Positions 9,583 through 18,732 of a DNA stretch of 64,000 bases are shown here, in pieces. Each line of letters starts with the position of its first letter. The first letter of the stretch is position 1. The DNA lies in NCBI RefSeq assembly GCF_900163645.1, contig NZ_FUKM01000046.1, forward strand, positions 1 to 64,000, written 5' to 3'. Made by a program: the position numbers and the translations under genes. Origin of the DNA: Halomonas citrativorans. GTDB taxonomy: Bacteria; Pseudomonadota; Gammaproteobacteria; Pseudomonadales; Halomonadaceae. The notes under the pieces were generated by a model. The model searched no databases. It was not told where the DNA came from and worked only from the letters and a program-made list of their open reading frames with translations.

Positions 9583-10473
9583 ATGATGTCTTCTACCAGC
9601 TACCGGGGGCGCTTTGCCCCCACTCCTTCAGGGCCTTTGCATTTTGGTTCGCTTGTTGCAGCGCTCGGCAGCTATCTGGATGCCCGTGCCGCTGGCGGGC
9701 GCTGGCTGGTGCGTATTGAAGATATCGACCCACCGCGCTGCCCCCAAGGGGCAGACGCCACCATTTTGCGCCAGTTGGAACGCTTTGGCTTACAGTGGGA
9801 TGAAACGCTGTGCTGGCAGCACAACCGCCATGACGCTTATCAACAAGCGCTGGATCAACTCATTGATCAGCGCTTGGCGTATCCTTGTAGCTGCTCACGC
9901 AAACAGTGGCAATCGCATGCTATTTATCCAGGCTGGTGCCGTGACGGGTTAAGGGAGCCGGATAAGCCGGTTGCCTGGCGGTTACGCAGCGACCTGGCCA
10001 AGCGCCCGATTGTCTGGCAGGACCGTCTGTTTGGCGCGCAGCAGTTTGACCCAGTAGCGCTGGGTGACGTAGTGCTTAAGCGCAAGGATGGCCTTTGGGC
10101 TTATCAATTGGCGGTTGTCGTTGACGATGCCGAGCAGGGTATTACCGACGTGGTTCGTGGGCTCGATTTACTCGACAACACCCCTTGGCAGCGTCAGCTT
10201 CAAAGTGCTTTGAAGCTTCCAGAACCGCGCTATTTACATTTGCCACTGGTCGTCACCCCAGACGGCCAAAAGCTTTCAAAACAGAACCTGGCCCCGGCGC
10301 TTGCCGAGGATGAGGACGGCATGCGGCGCCAGCTTTTTCAGGCGCTTCAAGCGCTTGACCAAGCACCACCGGCAGCTCTGGCCACAGAACCTCCCGCCAG
10401 CCAGCTACACTGGGCAGTGGCAAACTGGGCGGTTGAGCGCCTTTCCCCCACCGAACACCGCCGCTTGCAGTAA
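9583..10473 (+). CDS. gluQ: glutamyl-Q tRNA(Asp) synthetase
   Basis: GluQ-RS is a truncated glutamyl-tRNA synthetase paralogue that attaches glutamate to queuosine at position 34 of tRNA-Asp. The 296-aa protein has the N-terminal class I signature FAPTPSGPLHFGSL and RIEDIDPPR. A cysteine-rich zinc site (CSCSRKQW...GWC) and the KLSKQN equivalent of KMSKS (about residue 230) follow. It lacks the anticodon-binding domain of true GluRS. Tandem ATGs at 9583 and 9586 are both plausible, with AAAGG just upstream; the GTG at 9538 lies inside the terminator and was rejected. Confidence 0.93.
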   Translation: MMSSTSYRGRFAPTPSGPLHFGSLVAALGSYLDARAAGGRWLVRIEDIDPPRCPQGADATILRQLERFGLQWDETLCWQHNRHDAYQQALDQLIDQRLAYPCSCSRKQWQSHAIYPGWCRDGLREPDKPVAWRLRSDLAKRPIVWQDRLFGAQQFDPVALGDVVLKRKDGLWAYQLAVVVDDAEQGITDVVRGLDLLDNTPWQRQLQSALKLPEPRYLHLPLVVTPDGQKLSKQNLAPALAEDEDGMRRQLFQALQALDQAPPAALATEPPASQLHWAVANWAVERLSPTEHRRLQ

Positions 10474-10483
10474 GGAGTTCTCC

Positions 10484-10660
10484 ATGTATGTCTATCGCAT
10501 CATGCTGTTTTTGGTGTTTGGCGGTTATTTGCTCTCTCCGTTATTAATGGACGGCTGGAGCAATCCGAGCACGGCCTGGTATCGCCCGTTCGCTATCTGG
10601 GGCGTGTTGATTGCGCTCACGCTATGGCTTGAGCAAAAAAGGAAGTTAGATGAGCGTTGA
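10484..10660 (+). CDS. cbrX: CbrX-like small membrane protein upstream of cbrA
   Basis: A 58-aa protein with two predicted membrane segments (about residues 2-21 and 31-49) and a basic end KRKLDER. AGGAG lies just upstream. Its last 11 bases overlap the cbrA start (10650), and it follows gluQ by ten bases. A similarly sized gene overlapping cbrA is known in Pseudomonas as cbrX, where it affects cbrA translation by coupling. The symbol rests on position, size and overlap rather than a strong sequence match. Confidence 0.75.
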   Translation: MYVYRIMLFLVFGGYLLSPLLMDGWSNPSTAWYRPFAIWGVLIALTLWLEQKRKLDER

Positions 10661-13592
10661 GTTAACCGGCGTTTTACTGCTCGGCCTGGGCTTCCTGGGG
10701 CTGATGTTTAGCTGTGGCGTCGCCGTTGAGCGCGGCTGGTTGCCTACATACGTTACCCGCCACCCCATCGTTTACACCCTCGCCCTCGGCGTTTATGCCA
10801 GCGCCTGGGCAATTTATGGCAGCGTTGAACTTGCGGCCCAGGCAGGGTTTGGCTACTTGGCTTACTACCTGGGCGCGGCCGGTACCTTTCTACTTGCTCC
10901 GGTCCTGCTGGTGCCTATCCAGAGGATTACCCGCACATATCAGCTCGCCTCACTCGCGGATCTGTTTGCGTTTCGGTTTCGTTCGCGCTGGGCAGGCTCG
11001 CTGGTCACGTTAATCAGTCTTTTGGCCGTGCTGCCATTGTTAGGCATTCAAGTTCAAACCTTGAGCAGCGCTATTCAATGGCTCACCGGCAGTGCCTATA
11101 GTTCTGCGGTCGCCCTGCTATTTTGTGGGCTGATTGCGGTGCTCGCCGTGATGTTCGGAGCCCGGCATAGCCATACGCGCCAAGATCCGTTAATCAGCAT
11201 GTTGGCGCTTGAGTCTCTGATCAAACTACTCGCCATGCTGTGCCTGGGAGCGGTGGCCTTATGGCTTGTTTTTGATGGACCCAATGATTTACAACGCTGG
11301 CTTGAGGGGCCGGGCCTACAAGCCCAGCAGGCAACCTATCAGTTGGATGACGCTCAATGGCGCACGCTGTTACTGCTGTTTTTTGCAGCTGCGTTCATGA
11401 TGCCCCACCTATTTCATATTACCTTTTCCGAAAACCTGTCACGCCACACCCTGTTTCAGGCCAGTTGGACATTACCGCTTTACCTGTTATTGATGGCCTT
11501 GCCTATACCGCTTATCTGGTGGGCCGCTCAATCGGTCAATAACGAGCTTCCGGCCACTGCCTACGCGGTGTATATGATCAGCGAACACTGGTGGGTCAAA
11601 GCGCTGGCTTTTCTGGCCGGACTAGCCGCTGTCAGCGGTACAATGATCATGATCGCCCTGGCGCTATCCGGCATGATGCTCAACCATATTGTGCTGGTGG
11701 CCAGGCCGCCCGAAGCGCGTAGCGACCTTTATGGCTGGCTACTCTGGCTACGCCGAGCCTTGGTGGTCGGCGTGATTGTTAGCGGCTGGCTATTTTATGA
11801 GGGGGTCGGGCGCCATCACGACCTCGTTAACCTGGGCATGGCATCGTTTGTGGGTATGGCGCAGTGCTTGCCCGGCATGCTGGCACTGCTTTACTGGCCA
11901 GGCGCAAATCGCAAAGGCATGGTTGTTGGCCTTATCGCAGGAGTCACCCTATGGCTTTGGGGGCTTTGGCTACCGCTTATCTTCACGTTCCCGACACCCG
12001 CACTGCCCTTCACTCACCTGATGAGCGACAGTGCGCCCCCCTGGTACACGGTAACGCTGGTATCACTGGCTACCAACATTGTTCTCTTGATTGTTATTTC
12101 GCTGTTTACACGTATTTCTGAGGGCGAAAAATCGGCAGCCGAAGCGTGCTCCGTCGACGCCGTTATCCGCTCCAAACGACTACCGCTGGAGGCTGCCACC
12201 GCTGCTGACTTTTCTACTCACCTGGCTCAAGCGATCGGCGACGAAGCCGCCCAGCGAGAAGTGTCCAGAGCATTAAAAGCGCTTAAGCTCACACCACAAG
12301 AACGACGCCCTTACGCACTGCGCCGCCTGCGTGACCGCATTCAGGCCAATCTGTCAGGCTTAATGGGGCCTTCGGTCGCACGTGATATTGTCGACCGCTA
12401 CCTGCCCTACCGCCATGACGATGCCCCGGTAACGGACGACATCCACTTTGTGGAGAGCCGCCTGGAAGCCTACCGTTCACGCCTGACCGGGCTTGCCCGA
12501 GAGCTTGACGGACTGCGCCGCCATCACCGCCAAACACTAGCTTATCTTCCTGTTGGCCTGTGCGTATTTGGCGATGACAAAGAGCTTTTGATGTGGAATC
12601 AGGCGCTTTCCCAGCTCTCCGGCATCAGCGGCGAAAGCGTGATTGGCGCGCGCTGCGATAATTTACCTGCGCCGTGGCCTGAGCTATTGGGCAACGTCTT
12701 GCTAGCCTCCCACACGCCGCTTTATAAGCAGGCGGTATCGCTGCACGGCAAGGATTACTTTCTTACCCTGCATAAAGCTGAGCTTAGCGGCCACGACAGC
12801 CGAGGCGGCAGCGTGGTGTTGGTCGAAGACCACACCGAGATGAAGTGGCTGGAAGATGAGTTGGTACATGCCGCCCGCCTGGCTTCTATTGGCCAGTTGG
12901 CAGCTGGCGTTGCCCACGAGATTGGCAACCCGATTACCGGGATTTCGTCACTGGCGCAAAATTTACGCTACGATACCAATGACCCCGCTCTGCTGGAGAC
13001 TGCGGATCAGATCCAGCAGCTAACCCGGCGCGTAACGACCATTGTGAACTCGCTAGTCGGCTTTGCGCATGGCGGCCGCCAGTCTGGCCCGCCGCCTGCG
13101 TCCCCCGTGGCGCTTAACACGCTGAGCGAAGACGCATTAAACTTGATCCACCTGGCGCGCTCGGGTGAGGATGTAACGTTGACCAATGCGTGCCCTGATG
13201 CTCTTGTGGTGCGCGGGGATGCTCAGCGTTTAACCCAAGTGATGGTCAACCTGCTTAGCAACGCCAGGGACGCTTGCATGCCCAGCGGCCAAGTGGTGAT
13301 TACCGCAGGGCAGCAGGCAGGCAGTGCCTGGTGGCGAGTGACTGATAACGGCCAGGGGATTGATCCTCGCGTGCGTGACCACTTGTTTGAGCCTTTCACC
13401 ACGACCAAACCTGCAGGCGAAGGCACGGGACTTGGGCTGTCGCTTGCGTATCAAATTATCAACGAGCACCAAGGCAGAATAGACGTGGCCTCGCCGCCGC
13501 CCAATGAGCCTCGCGGCACGGCCATTACGCTTTGGCTGCCGCTTTACCAACAGGATGGCCAGCGACCCTATGCCCAGGATTCTGATTGTTGA
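10650..13592 (+). CDS. cbrA: sensor histidine kinase CbrA
   Basis: CbrA is the membrane kinase of the CbrAB system that controls use of carbon and nitrogen sources. The 980-aa protein starts with about 13 membrane segments forming an SLC5-type sodium/solute symporter module (residues about 1-490). A linker region and a PAS domain (about 620-730) follow. The HisKA H-box is [14 protein letters not shown] (His about 755). The HATPase domain has NLLSNARDA (about 868), DNGQGIDP and [12 protein letters not shown]. It overlaps cbrX upstream and cbrB downstream. In Pseudomonas the symporter domain transports histidine, but the signal here is unknown. Confidence 0.93.
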   Translation: MSVELTGVLLLGLGFLGLMFSCGVAVERGWLPTYVTRHPIVYTLALGVYASAWAIYGSVELAAQAGFGYLAYYLGAAGTFLLAPVLLVPIQRITRTYQLASLADLFAFRFRSRWAGSLVTLISLLAVLPLLGIQVQTLSSAIQWLTGSAYSSAVALLFCGLIAVLAVMFGARHSHTRQDPLISMLALESLIKLLAMLCLGAVALWLVFDGPNDLQRWLEGPGLQAQQATYQLDDAQWRTLLLLFFAAAFMMPHLFHITFSENLSRHTLFQASWTLPLYLLLMALPIPLIWWAAQSVNNELPATAYAVYMISEHWWVKALAFLAGLAAVSGTMIMIALALSGMMLNHIVLVARPPEARSDLYGWLLWLRRALVVGVIVSGWLFYEGVGRHHDLVNLGMASFVGMAQCLPGMLALLYWPGANRKGMVVGLIAGVTLWLWGLWLPLIFTFPTPALPFTHLMSDSAPPWYTVTLVSLATNIVLLIVISLFTRISEGEKSAAEACSVDAVIRSKRLPLEAATAADFSTHLAQAIGDEAAQREVSRALKALKLTPQERRPYALRRLRDRIQANLSGLMGPSVARDIVDRYLPYRHDDAPVTDDIHFVESRLEAYRSRLTGLARELDGLRRHHRQTLAYLPVGLCVFGDDKELLMWNQALSQLSGISGESVIGARCDNLPAPWPELLGNVLLASHTPLYKQAVSLHGKDYFLTLHKAELSGHDSRGGSVVLVEDHTEMKWLEDELVHAARLASIGQLAAGVAHEIGNPITGISSLAQNLRYDTNDPALLETADQIQQLTRRVTTIVNSLVGFAHGGRQSGPPPASPVALNTLSEDALNLIHLARSGEDVTLTNACPDALVVRGDAQRLTQVMVNLLSNARDACMPSGQVVITAGQQAGSAWWRVTDNGQGIDPRVRDHLFEPFTTTKPAGEGTGLGLSLAYQIINEHQGRIDVASPPPNEPRGTAITLWLPLYQQDGQRPYAQDSDC

Positions 13593-14952
13593 AGACGAAG
13601 CGATTATTCGCAGTGCGCTAAAGCGCCTGCTTGAGCGTCATGACTATACCGTCAACGAAGCAGGCAGCGTTGAAGAGGCCAGCCAACTAACGCTTCCTGA
13701 GTTCGACCTCATCATCAGTGACCTGCGACTGCCGGGCGAGCCTGGCACCACGTTGATTGGCGCTGCTGCTCCCGCGCCGGTGCTGATCATGACCAGCTAT
13801 GCCAGCATGCGCTCAGCGGTAGATGCCTTAAAACAGGGCGCCGTCGACTATATCGCCAAGCCGTTTGACCATACTGAAATGCTGGAGACCATTGAGCGTA
13901 TATTGCATCAGCAGTCGATGCAGCATGGCGAGCCACCTGCAATTACCGGTGATGGTGGCAGCCAGCAGATGATGATTGGCGAATGCGCGGCCATGCAACA
14001 GGTCTATACTCGTATCCGCAAAACTGCGCCAGCCGATGTGACCGTGCTGATTTTAGGAGAATCAGGTACCGGCAAAGAGCTGGTTGCACGGGCCATTCAC
14101 CAACAAAGCAAACGCGCCAACGCCCCGCTGATCAGCGTTAACTGTGCCGCTATTCCCGAAACGCTGATTGAGTCTGAACTGTTCGGCCATGAGAAAGGCG
14201 CGTTTACCGGCGCCAGCGCATCACGCACCGGCCTAGTGGAGGCCGCCGACCAGGGCACGCTGTTTCTTGATGAGATTGGTGAACTGCCCCTTGATGCCCA
14301 AGCACGCCTGCTGCGTGTGTTACAGGAGGGAGAAATCCGCAAGATTGGTTCTGTGGAAACCCGCCACGTTAATGTCCGCCTGATTGCCGCAACCCACCGC
14401 GACCTGCGTGCATTATCTAAAAGTGGTGAATTTCGCTTGGACCTTTACTACCGCTTAAACGTGATGCAGATCGAGCTCCCCCCGCTGCGCGAACGCGAAG
14501 ACGACGTGCTCCAGATTGCCGATATCTTGCTGGATAAAGCGTGCACGCGTCACGAGCGCCCCGGCCTACGGCTTTCAAGGGCCGCCCGTCAGGACCTGCG
14601 TGATTACCCGTGGCCAGGTAACGTTCGTGAGCTTGAAAACGCCCTGGAGCGAGGCGTGATTTTAGCCGAAGGCCATCTGATTCACCCGGATGATCTCGGA
14701 CTGGCACCTGCACCGCCTCGTGCCCATTCACAGGCGAGTTCAGCGGCTTCCTCCAGCGACGAGAGCACGCCAGCGGAGGATGAGGATGATCTCTCTTTGG
14801 AAGACTATTTCCAGCACTTTGTGCTTGAGCATCAGGACCTGATGAGCGAAACCGAGCTGGCTCAAAAACTGGGCATTAGTCGTAAAAGCCTGTGGGAACG
14901 GCGCCAGCGGCTCGGTATACCGCGTAAAAAAACCGCTCGGCGTCCTAACTGA
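13570..14952 (+). CDS. cbrB: NtrC-family response regulator CbrB
   Basis: CbrB is the sigma-54 activator paired with CbrA. In the 460-aa protein the receiver domain (1-115) has VEDE, the phospho-acceptor Asp in [11 protein letters not shown] (about 54), MTSYAS and KPF. The AAA+ domain (about 135-370) has Walker A GESGTGKE (about 163) and the sigma-54 contact loop GAFTGAS (about 210). A Fis-type helix-turn-helix ends the protein ([19 protein letters not shown]). ATG 13570 was chosen at the canonical PRILIVEDE start; an ATG at 13555 is possible. It overlaps cbrA by 23 bases. Immediately downstream lies a sigma-54 promoter and CrcZ-like RNA, its expected target. Confidence 0.93.
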   Translation: MPRILIVEDEAIIRSALKRLLERHDYTVNEAGSVEEASQLTLPEFDLIISDLRLPGEPGTTLIGAAAPAPVLIMTSYASMRSAVDALKQGAVDYIAKPFDHTEMLETIERILHQQSMQHGEPPAITGDGGSQQMMIGECAAMQQVYTRIRKTAPADVTVLILGESGTGKELVARAIHQQSKRANAPLISVNCAAIPETLIESELFGHEKGAFTGASASRTGLVEAADQGTLFLDEIGELPLDAQARLLRVLQEGEIRKIGSVETRHVNVRLIAATHRDLRALSKSGEFRLDLYYRLNVMQIELPPLREREDDVLQIADILLDKACTRHERPGLRLSRAARQDLRDYPWPGNVRELENALERGVILAEGHLIHPDDLGLAPAPPRAHSQASSAASSSDESTPAEDEDDLSLEDYFQHFVLEHQDLMSETELAQKLGISRKSLWERRQRLGIPRKKTARRPN

Positions 14953-14960
14953 CGCCGTTT
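14938..14960 (+). terminator. possible weak terminator at the cbrB stop codon
   Basis: CGGCGTC and GACGCCG form a 7-bp stem around CTAACT, followed by TTT. It overlaps the cbrB stop codon. The U tract is short, so termination would be partial at best. Confidence 0.35.
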
Positions 14961-15044
14961 GCACGCTTACCTGCGAACGCCTCACACCAAATGCTTACGA
15001 CCATCGTCTACTATACTGATTTAAATAAAAAATAACCGAATTTG

Positions 15045-15122
15045 CGTTACCCAATCATTGTTACCTACCCACACAACGCCCTTAAAAAATCGGACCAAAA
15101 ACGGTAACACTTATCTGTTACC
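15045..15122 (+). promoter_or_regulatory. candidate CbrB upstream activating sites
   Basis: Half-sites of the TGTTAC/GTAACA type occur at 15059-15064, 15104-15109 and 15116-15121, with a degenerate CGTTAC at 15045-15050. The last two form a 7-bp inverted repeat, GGTAACA-N6-TGTTACC (15103-15122). From memory, CbrB of Pseudomonas recognises paired TGTTAC and GTAACA half-sites upstream of crcZ. The cluster lies about 60-140 bases upstream of the sigma-54 promoter, a normal enhancer distance. The spacing differs from the Pseudomonas arrangement I recall, so the assignment is an inference. Confidence 0.6.
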
Positions 15123-15182
15123 GAAGTTCCTCAAAATAAAAAATAATCATAAGCGACTGAAACAAATAAACATTTCAACAAG

Positions 15183-15198
15183 TGGCACGACGAGTGCA
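15183..15198 (+). promoter_or_regulatory. sigma-54 promoter of the CrcZ-like RNA
   Basis: TGGCACGACGAGTGCA matches the sigma-54 consensus TGGCAC-N5-TTGCW with one mismatch. The essential GG (15184-15185) and GC (15196-15197) have exact spacing. Transcription would begin near 15209. A sigma-54 promoter directly downstream of the NtrC-family activator gene cbrB is the arrangement expected for crcZ. Confidence 0.85.
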
Positions 15199-15208
15199 AT
15201 ATTACTGG

Positions 15209-15662
15209 GTAAGAAAAATAAACTGGGCCGAGCGGTGGGTCGCTAACAAAAACAACATGACACCACCCCAACCTGAGCCATAACAAAAACAACAAGGCCA
15301 GGAGAGATAACAGCACTAATAATAACAACAGGCTTCAATCTCATGACTTGCTGGCGCTAAGCACAATAAGCGCGGCTAATAAAAACAACAGGTAGCAAGT
15401 GCCCAAAATGGACGCGACGTACACCAAATGATCTGCGCCCCAACAAGAATAATAGCAGTGAGTGTGTACACCCCCGGAATCAACAATAATACGTCGGGGA
15501 AGAAAAGTTCGCGGTTGGATTATTGTTTTGAATACGAGGCGGTCGGATACTGCCTATCGACTGCGGTGCGTATTCAGGGCGATGTGCCATCATGAAGAAA
15601 AACAGCAGCATGGACGCTGATTAAATGCTTTATAGGGGAGGCTCTTTTAGCCTCCCCTTTCC
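15209..15662 (+). ncRNA. crcZ: CrcZ-like Hfq/Crc-sequestering small RNA
   Basis: No plausible protein gene occupies this interval. A transcript of about 450 nt from the sigma-54 promoter to the terminator carries six strong A-rich AAnAAnAA (CA-motif) stretches in single-stranded-looking sequence. They begin at 15245, 15282, 15318, 15378, 15442 and 15482, with weaker ones at 15211 and 15595. Such motifs bind Hfq together with Crc. In Pseudomonas, CrcZ (about 400 nt) sits between cbrB and pcnB, is driven by CbrB and sigma-54, and titrates Hfq/Crc to relieve catabolite repression. Location, promoter, size and motif content all agree. Exact ends are predicted. Confidence 0.85.
15634..15662 (+). 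terminator. terminator of the CrcZ-like RNA
   Basis: A perfect 9-bp stem AGGGGAGGC / GCCTCCCCT with a 7-base loop (TCTTTTA) is followed by TTTCC. It closes the small RNA transcript 130 bases before pcnB. Confidence 0.85.
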
Positions 15663-15704
15663 GCGTTTAAAGGGGAAGGCGTTCGCAAACCTGCCCGAGA
15701 TGCT

Positions 15705-15732
15705 TTGCAAGCGTAAAGGGGTCGGCTACACT
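15705..15732 (+). promoter_or_regulatory. candidate sigma-70 promoter for pcnB
   Basis: TTGCAA (15705-15710), a 16-base spacer and TACACT (15727-15732) lie between the small-RNA terminator and pcnB. The match is moderate. A separate promoter is expected because transcription from cbrB and crcZ is terminated upstream. Confidence 0.45.
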
Positions 15733-15792
15733 CATCGGCTACCGCTTACTTCACGGTCACTTTTTCGATACCCTGCGAGTCGATATCGCCGC

Positions 15793-17178
15793 ATGTTCAA
15801 AGGATTTACCCGTTTCTTACATAGCCCGGGAGAGCAATTGAAAACCCTGCTCGATCCCCAAGAGAGTGAAACCGCTCTCAGCCCACGTATTATCCCTCGG
15901 TCCGAGCACCCTGTTTCTCGCCAACATATCAGCGACGCTGCGCTAAAAGTGCTTTACCGCCTTAGCGGTGCAGGCTTTGGCGCCTACCTGGTGGGTGGAT
16001 GTATTCGCGATGCGCTGCTTGGTAAAATGCCCAAGGACTTTGACGTTGCCACCAACGCCACGCCGGAACAGGTGCGTGACCTGTTTCGCAATTCGCGTTT
16101 GATTGGCCGACGCTTTCGTATTGTCCATGTCCGCTTTGGGCGCGAGGTCATCGAAGTCACTACGTTCCGTGGCAAGCCACAAGACGAACACGGCGAGAAT
16201 ATCGCTCACCAGTCGGACGACGGCTTGCTGCTGCGAGACAATGTATGGGGCAGCATTGAGGAAGATGCCTTACGGCGTGACTTCACCGTTAACGCGCTGT
16301 ATTACAACATTGCCGACTTCAGCCTTCACGACTTTGCCAACGGTGCGCGTGATATTGAATCGCGCACGCTGCGCCTGATTGGCGACCCGGCCACACGCTA
16401 CCGGGAAGACCCGGTACGTATGCTGCGCGCCGTTCGCTTCGCGGCCAAGCTCGACTTCACTATTGAGCCGGCCACCGAAGCGCCGATGTACGACCTTGCG
16501 CCGCTGTTGCTGCAAATTCCGCCTGCACGGCTATTTGATGAAGTGCTTAAGATGTTTATGTCAGGCTATGGGTTGGCAACCTTCCGCCTGCTCAGCCATT
16601 ACGGCCTGTTTGGCATGCTCTTTCCCGAGTCGGAAGAGGCCATGGCCGATGCGGCATGGGCGGAAAAGCTCATTGAATTCGCCCTGGCCAATACCGATAA
16701 GCGCATTGCCGAAGATCGCCCGGTGACGCCTGCCTTCCTGCTGGCCGCCTTCTTATGGGCCCCGGTTGCCAATCGCCAGGCCGAGCTTGAAAGTGAAGGC
16801 ATGCCCGCGATACCGGCACTGCAAACGGCCGCGCAGGAGGTGGTATCGCGTCAGTTGGAACATACCTCTATCCCTAAACGCTTTGGTATGCCCATGCGCG
16901 ATATTTGGGAGCTACAGGCACGCCTGCCGTTACGACGTGGCAAGCGCGCGTTCCAAACCCGCGAGCACCCACGTTTCCGCGCCGCTTACGACTTACTGCT
17001 GCTGCGTGAGCAGGCGGGCGAAATCCCGCGCGGTTTGGGCGACTGGTGGACGGCCTTCCAGCAGGGCGACGAGCATGAGCAGCTTCGCTTGCTACAAAAA
17101 ATTGGGGGCGACCCGGCAAGCCAGGGCGACCGCCGCCGCAAACGGCGCCGTAAACCCACGCACAAATCGGAAAAGTGA
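15793..17178 (+). CDS. pcnB: poly(A) polymerase I
   Basis: PcnB adds 3' poly(A) tails that promote RNA decay. The 461-aa protein has the nucleotidyltransferase core YLVGGCIRDALLGK and the metal-binding acidic pair in KDFDVATNATPEQV (about residue 82). RRFRIVHVRFG, RRDFTVNALYYN and DPATRYREDPVRMLRAVRFA follow. A basic tail RRRKRRRKPTHK is typical of poly(A) polymerase rather than CCA-adding enzyme. ATG 15793 (MFKGFTRFLHSP) resembles the Pseudomonas start; the open frame extends upstream into the small-RNA terminator. It is seven bases ahead of folK. Confidence 0.94.
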   Translation: MFKGFTRFLHSPGEQLKTLLDPQESETALSPRIIPRSEHPVSRQHISDAALKVLYRLSGAGFGAYLVGGCIRDALLGKMPKDFDVATNATPEQVRDLFRNSRLIGRRFRIVHVRFGREVIEVTTFRGKPQDEHGENIAHQSDDGLLLRDNVWGSIEEDALRRDFTVNALYYNIADFSLHDFANGARDIESRTLRLIGDPATRYREDPVRMLRAVRFAAKLDFTIEPATEAPMYDLAPLLLQIPPARLFDEVLKMFMSGYGLATFRLLSHYGLFGMLFPESEEAMADAAWAEKLIEFALANTDKRIAEDRPVTPAFLLAAFLWAPVANRQAELESEGMPAIPALQTAAQEVVSRQLEHTSIPKRFGMPMRDIWELQARLPLRRGKRAFQTREHPRFRAAYDLLLLREQAGEIPRGLGDWWTAFQQGDEHEQLRLLQKIGGDPASQGDRRRKRRRKPTHKSEK

Positions 17179-17185
17179 GCAACGC

Positions 17186-17686
17186 ATGAGCACGACATCG
17201 CTTACGTATATCGGCTTGGGTAGTAATCTTGATGATCCTATCAGGCAGGTGCGCCAGGCGATTTCGGCACTTGCCCTACTGCCCTTGAGCCAGCTGACGG
17301 CCACCTCCTCACTTTACGCGAGCCGCCCGGTTGGCCCCCAGGACCAGCCAGATTTTGTCAACGCAGTGGTCAGCCTGACAACGCTCCTTTCGCCGCTGGC
17401 GCTGCTTGACCAGCTACAGGCGTTAGAACAACAGCACCGGCGCCAGCGGCTACGCCACTGGGGCCCACGCACGCTGGATCTGGATTTACTGCTTTTTGAC
17501 CAGCAGACAATTTCCTACCCGCGCTTAAACGTTCCCCATCCGCGTATGCACGAGCGCGCCTTTGTGCTCGCTCCCCTGGCTGAACTGGACGCAACGCTGA
17601 CGCTTCGCCAGCAGCCGGTAAGCGAATGGCTAAATCAAATCCCCGAACCAGGCATTCAGCGTTTAGTCGAAGATGGCCCTGCCTAA
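17186..17686 (+). CDS. folK: 2-amino-4-hydroxy-6-hydroxymethyldihydropteridine pyrophosphokinase
   Basis: FolK transfers pyrophosphate to the pterin precursor in folate synthesis, just before FolP (whose gene is at 35963-36877). The 166-aa protein has YIGLGSNLDDP at the start and YASRPVGPQDQPDFVNAVV in the middle. The catalytic block is WGPRTLDLDLLLFD, and PHPRMHERAFVLAPLAEL follows. ATG 17186 lies seven bases after the pcnB stop with AAGTGAG upstream. The pcnB-folK-panB order is shared with Pseudomonas. Confidence 0.94.
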   Translation: MSTTSLTYIGLGSNLDDPIRQVRQAISALALLPLSQLTATSSLYASRPVGPQDQPDFVNAVVSLTTLLSPLALLDQLQALEQQHRRQRLRHWGPRTLDLDLLLFDQQTISYPRLNVPHPRMHERAFVLAPLAELDATLTLRQQPVSEWLNQIPEPGIQRLVEDGPA

Positions 17687-17785
17687 GCGGTTATCTTGCT
17701 ACCCTAACCTCGACACACAGCACTGGACCGGGTAACAATCGTTTTCCAGCCCACATACTAACGTTCTGGTTCGTCTTTCAGGGTC

Positions 17786-17838
17786 AATTTTTCAAGACCC
17801 GTTTTTAAGAACTGTTTTCAAAAATCGTTTTTAAGAAC
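17786..17838. repeat. short degenerate tandem repeat in the folK-panB gap
   Basis: T-rich units AATTTTTCAAGACC, CGTTTTTAAGAACT, GTTTTCAAAAAT and CGTTTTTAAGAAC follow one another. The stretch at 17800 recurs at 17826 with a 13-of-13 match (period 26). The array lies about 70-125 bases upstream of panB. It is one of several similar arrays in this window. Confidence 0.65.
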
Positions 17839-17909
17839 ATTGCAACATCGTGATATTAACAACGGTCGACTGCCCATGCCGCAGCGGCCACGACGAGTGA
17901 GAGCATGCC

Positions 17910-18701
17910 ATGAAACCCGTGACTCTAAGCACGCTACAGGCCTACAAGCACGCTGGCGAAACGTTTAGTTGCTTAACCGCTTACGATGCCTCTTTTGCCC
18001 AAGCGGCTAGCCACGCCGGTATCGACGTACTCCTGGTGGGTGACTCGCTCGGCATGGTGCTCCAGGGGCATACCAGCACGCTCCCCGTGACAGTCGACGA
18101 TATTTGCTACCACACCCGCTGTGCCGCACGCGGCAAAGGCCATAGCCTGTTGATGGTTGACCTGCCGTTTATGAGTAACGCCTCTACCCAGCGCATGCTG
18201 GAAGATGGCGCAGCCCTCATGCGTGCTGGTGCGGAACTGGTCAAGGTCGAAGGTGAAGCCTGGATGGCCGAGGGGATTCGTGAGCTAACACGCCGCGGCG
18301 TACCCGTATGCGCCCACTTGGGCTTAACGCCACAGGCGGTTTATCAGCTAGGCGGCTACAAGGTACAAGGACGAGACACCGTCCAGGCAGAGCGTATCCT
18401 GCAGGATGCCAAGGTACTGGTTGAAGCGGGTGCTTCGGTTATTTTACTGGAGTGCGTACCGGCAAGCCTGGGAAAGGCCATTACCGACGCGCTTGATGTA
18501 CCGGTCATCGGTATTGGCGCAGGCCCCGATACCGATGGCCAAATTCTGGTCATGCACGATGTGCTCGGCGTCACCCATGGCCGCCCGCCGCGGTTTGTGA
18601 AAAACTTCATGGCAGATGCTGGCAATATTCAGGGCGCCTTTCAGGACTTCCACGAGGCGGTCAAAACGCGCACCTTCCCAGCTCCCGAACACTGCTTCTA
18701 A
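17910..18701 (+). CDS. panB: 3-methyl-2-oxobutanoate hydroxymethyltransferase
   Basis: PanB makes ketopantoate, the first step of pantothenate and coenzyme A synthesis. The 263-aa TIM-barrel protein has LTAYDASFAQ, VLLVGDSLGMVLQGH (metal-binding DS) and RGKGHSLLMVDLPFMS. It also has AELVKVEGEAW, VCAHLGLTPQAV, ILLECVP and IGIGAGPDTDGQILVMHD, all family blocks. It heads the panB-panC-panD group. The preceding 223 bases hold no gene. Confidence 0.96.
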   Translation: MKPVTLSTLQAYKHAGETFSCLTAYDASFAQAASHAGIDVLLVGDSLGMVLQGHTSTLPVTVDDICYHTRCAARGKGHSLLMVDLPFMSNASTQRMLEDGAALMRAGAELVKVEGEAWMAEGIRELTRRGVPVCAHLGLTPQAVYQLGGYKVQGRDTVQAERILQDAKVLVEAGASVILLECVPASLGKAITDALDVPVIGIGAGPDTDGQILVMHDVLGVTHGRPPRFVKNFMADAGNIQGAFQDFHEAVKTRTFPAPEHCF

Positions 18702-18732
18702 CCTGCCCGTTAGCGACGTAACCTTACGACAC

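Noticed and set aside
14938..14960. Strong terminator isolating cbrB from the small RNA
   Set aside because: The hairpin has a 7-bp stem but only a three-base U tract, so I list it as weak and do not rely on it.
15058..15246. Short plus-strand frame over the CbrB sites and small-RNA start
   Set aside because: It spans the sigma-54 promoter and the transcript start, has no ribosome-binding site, and the noncoding explanation accounts for the sequence.
15245..15491. Spaced A-rich repeats as a CRISPR array
   Set aside because: The repeats are only 8-14 bases, unevenly spaced and not palindromic, with no cas genes; they fit Hfq/Crc motifs instead.
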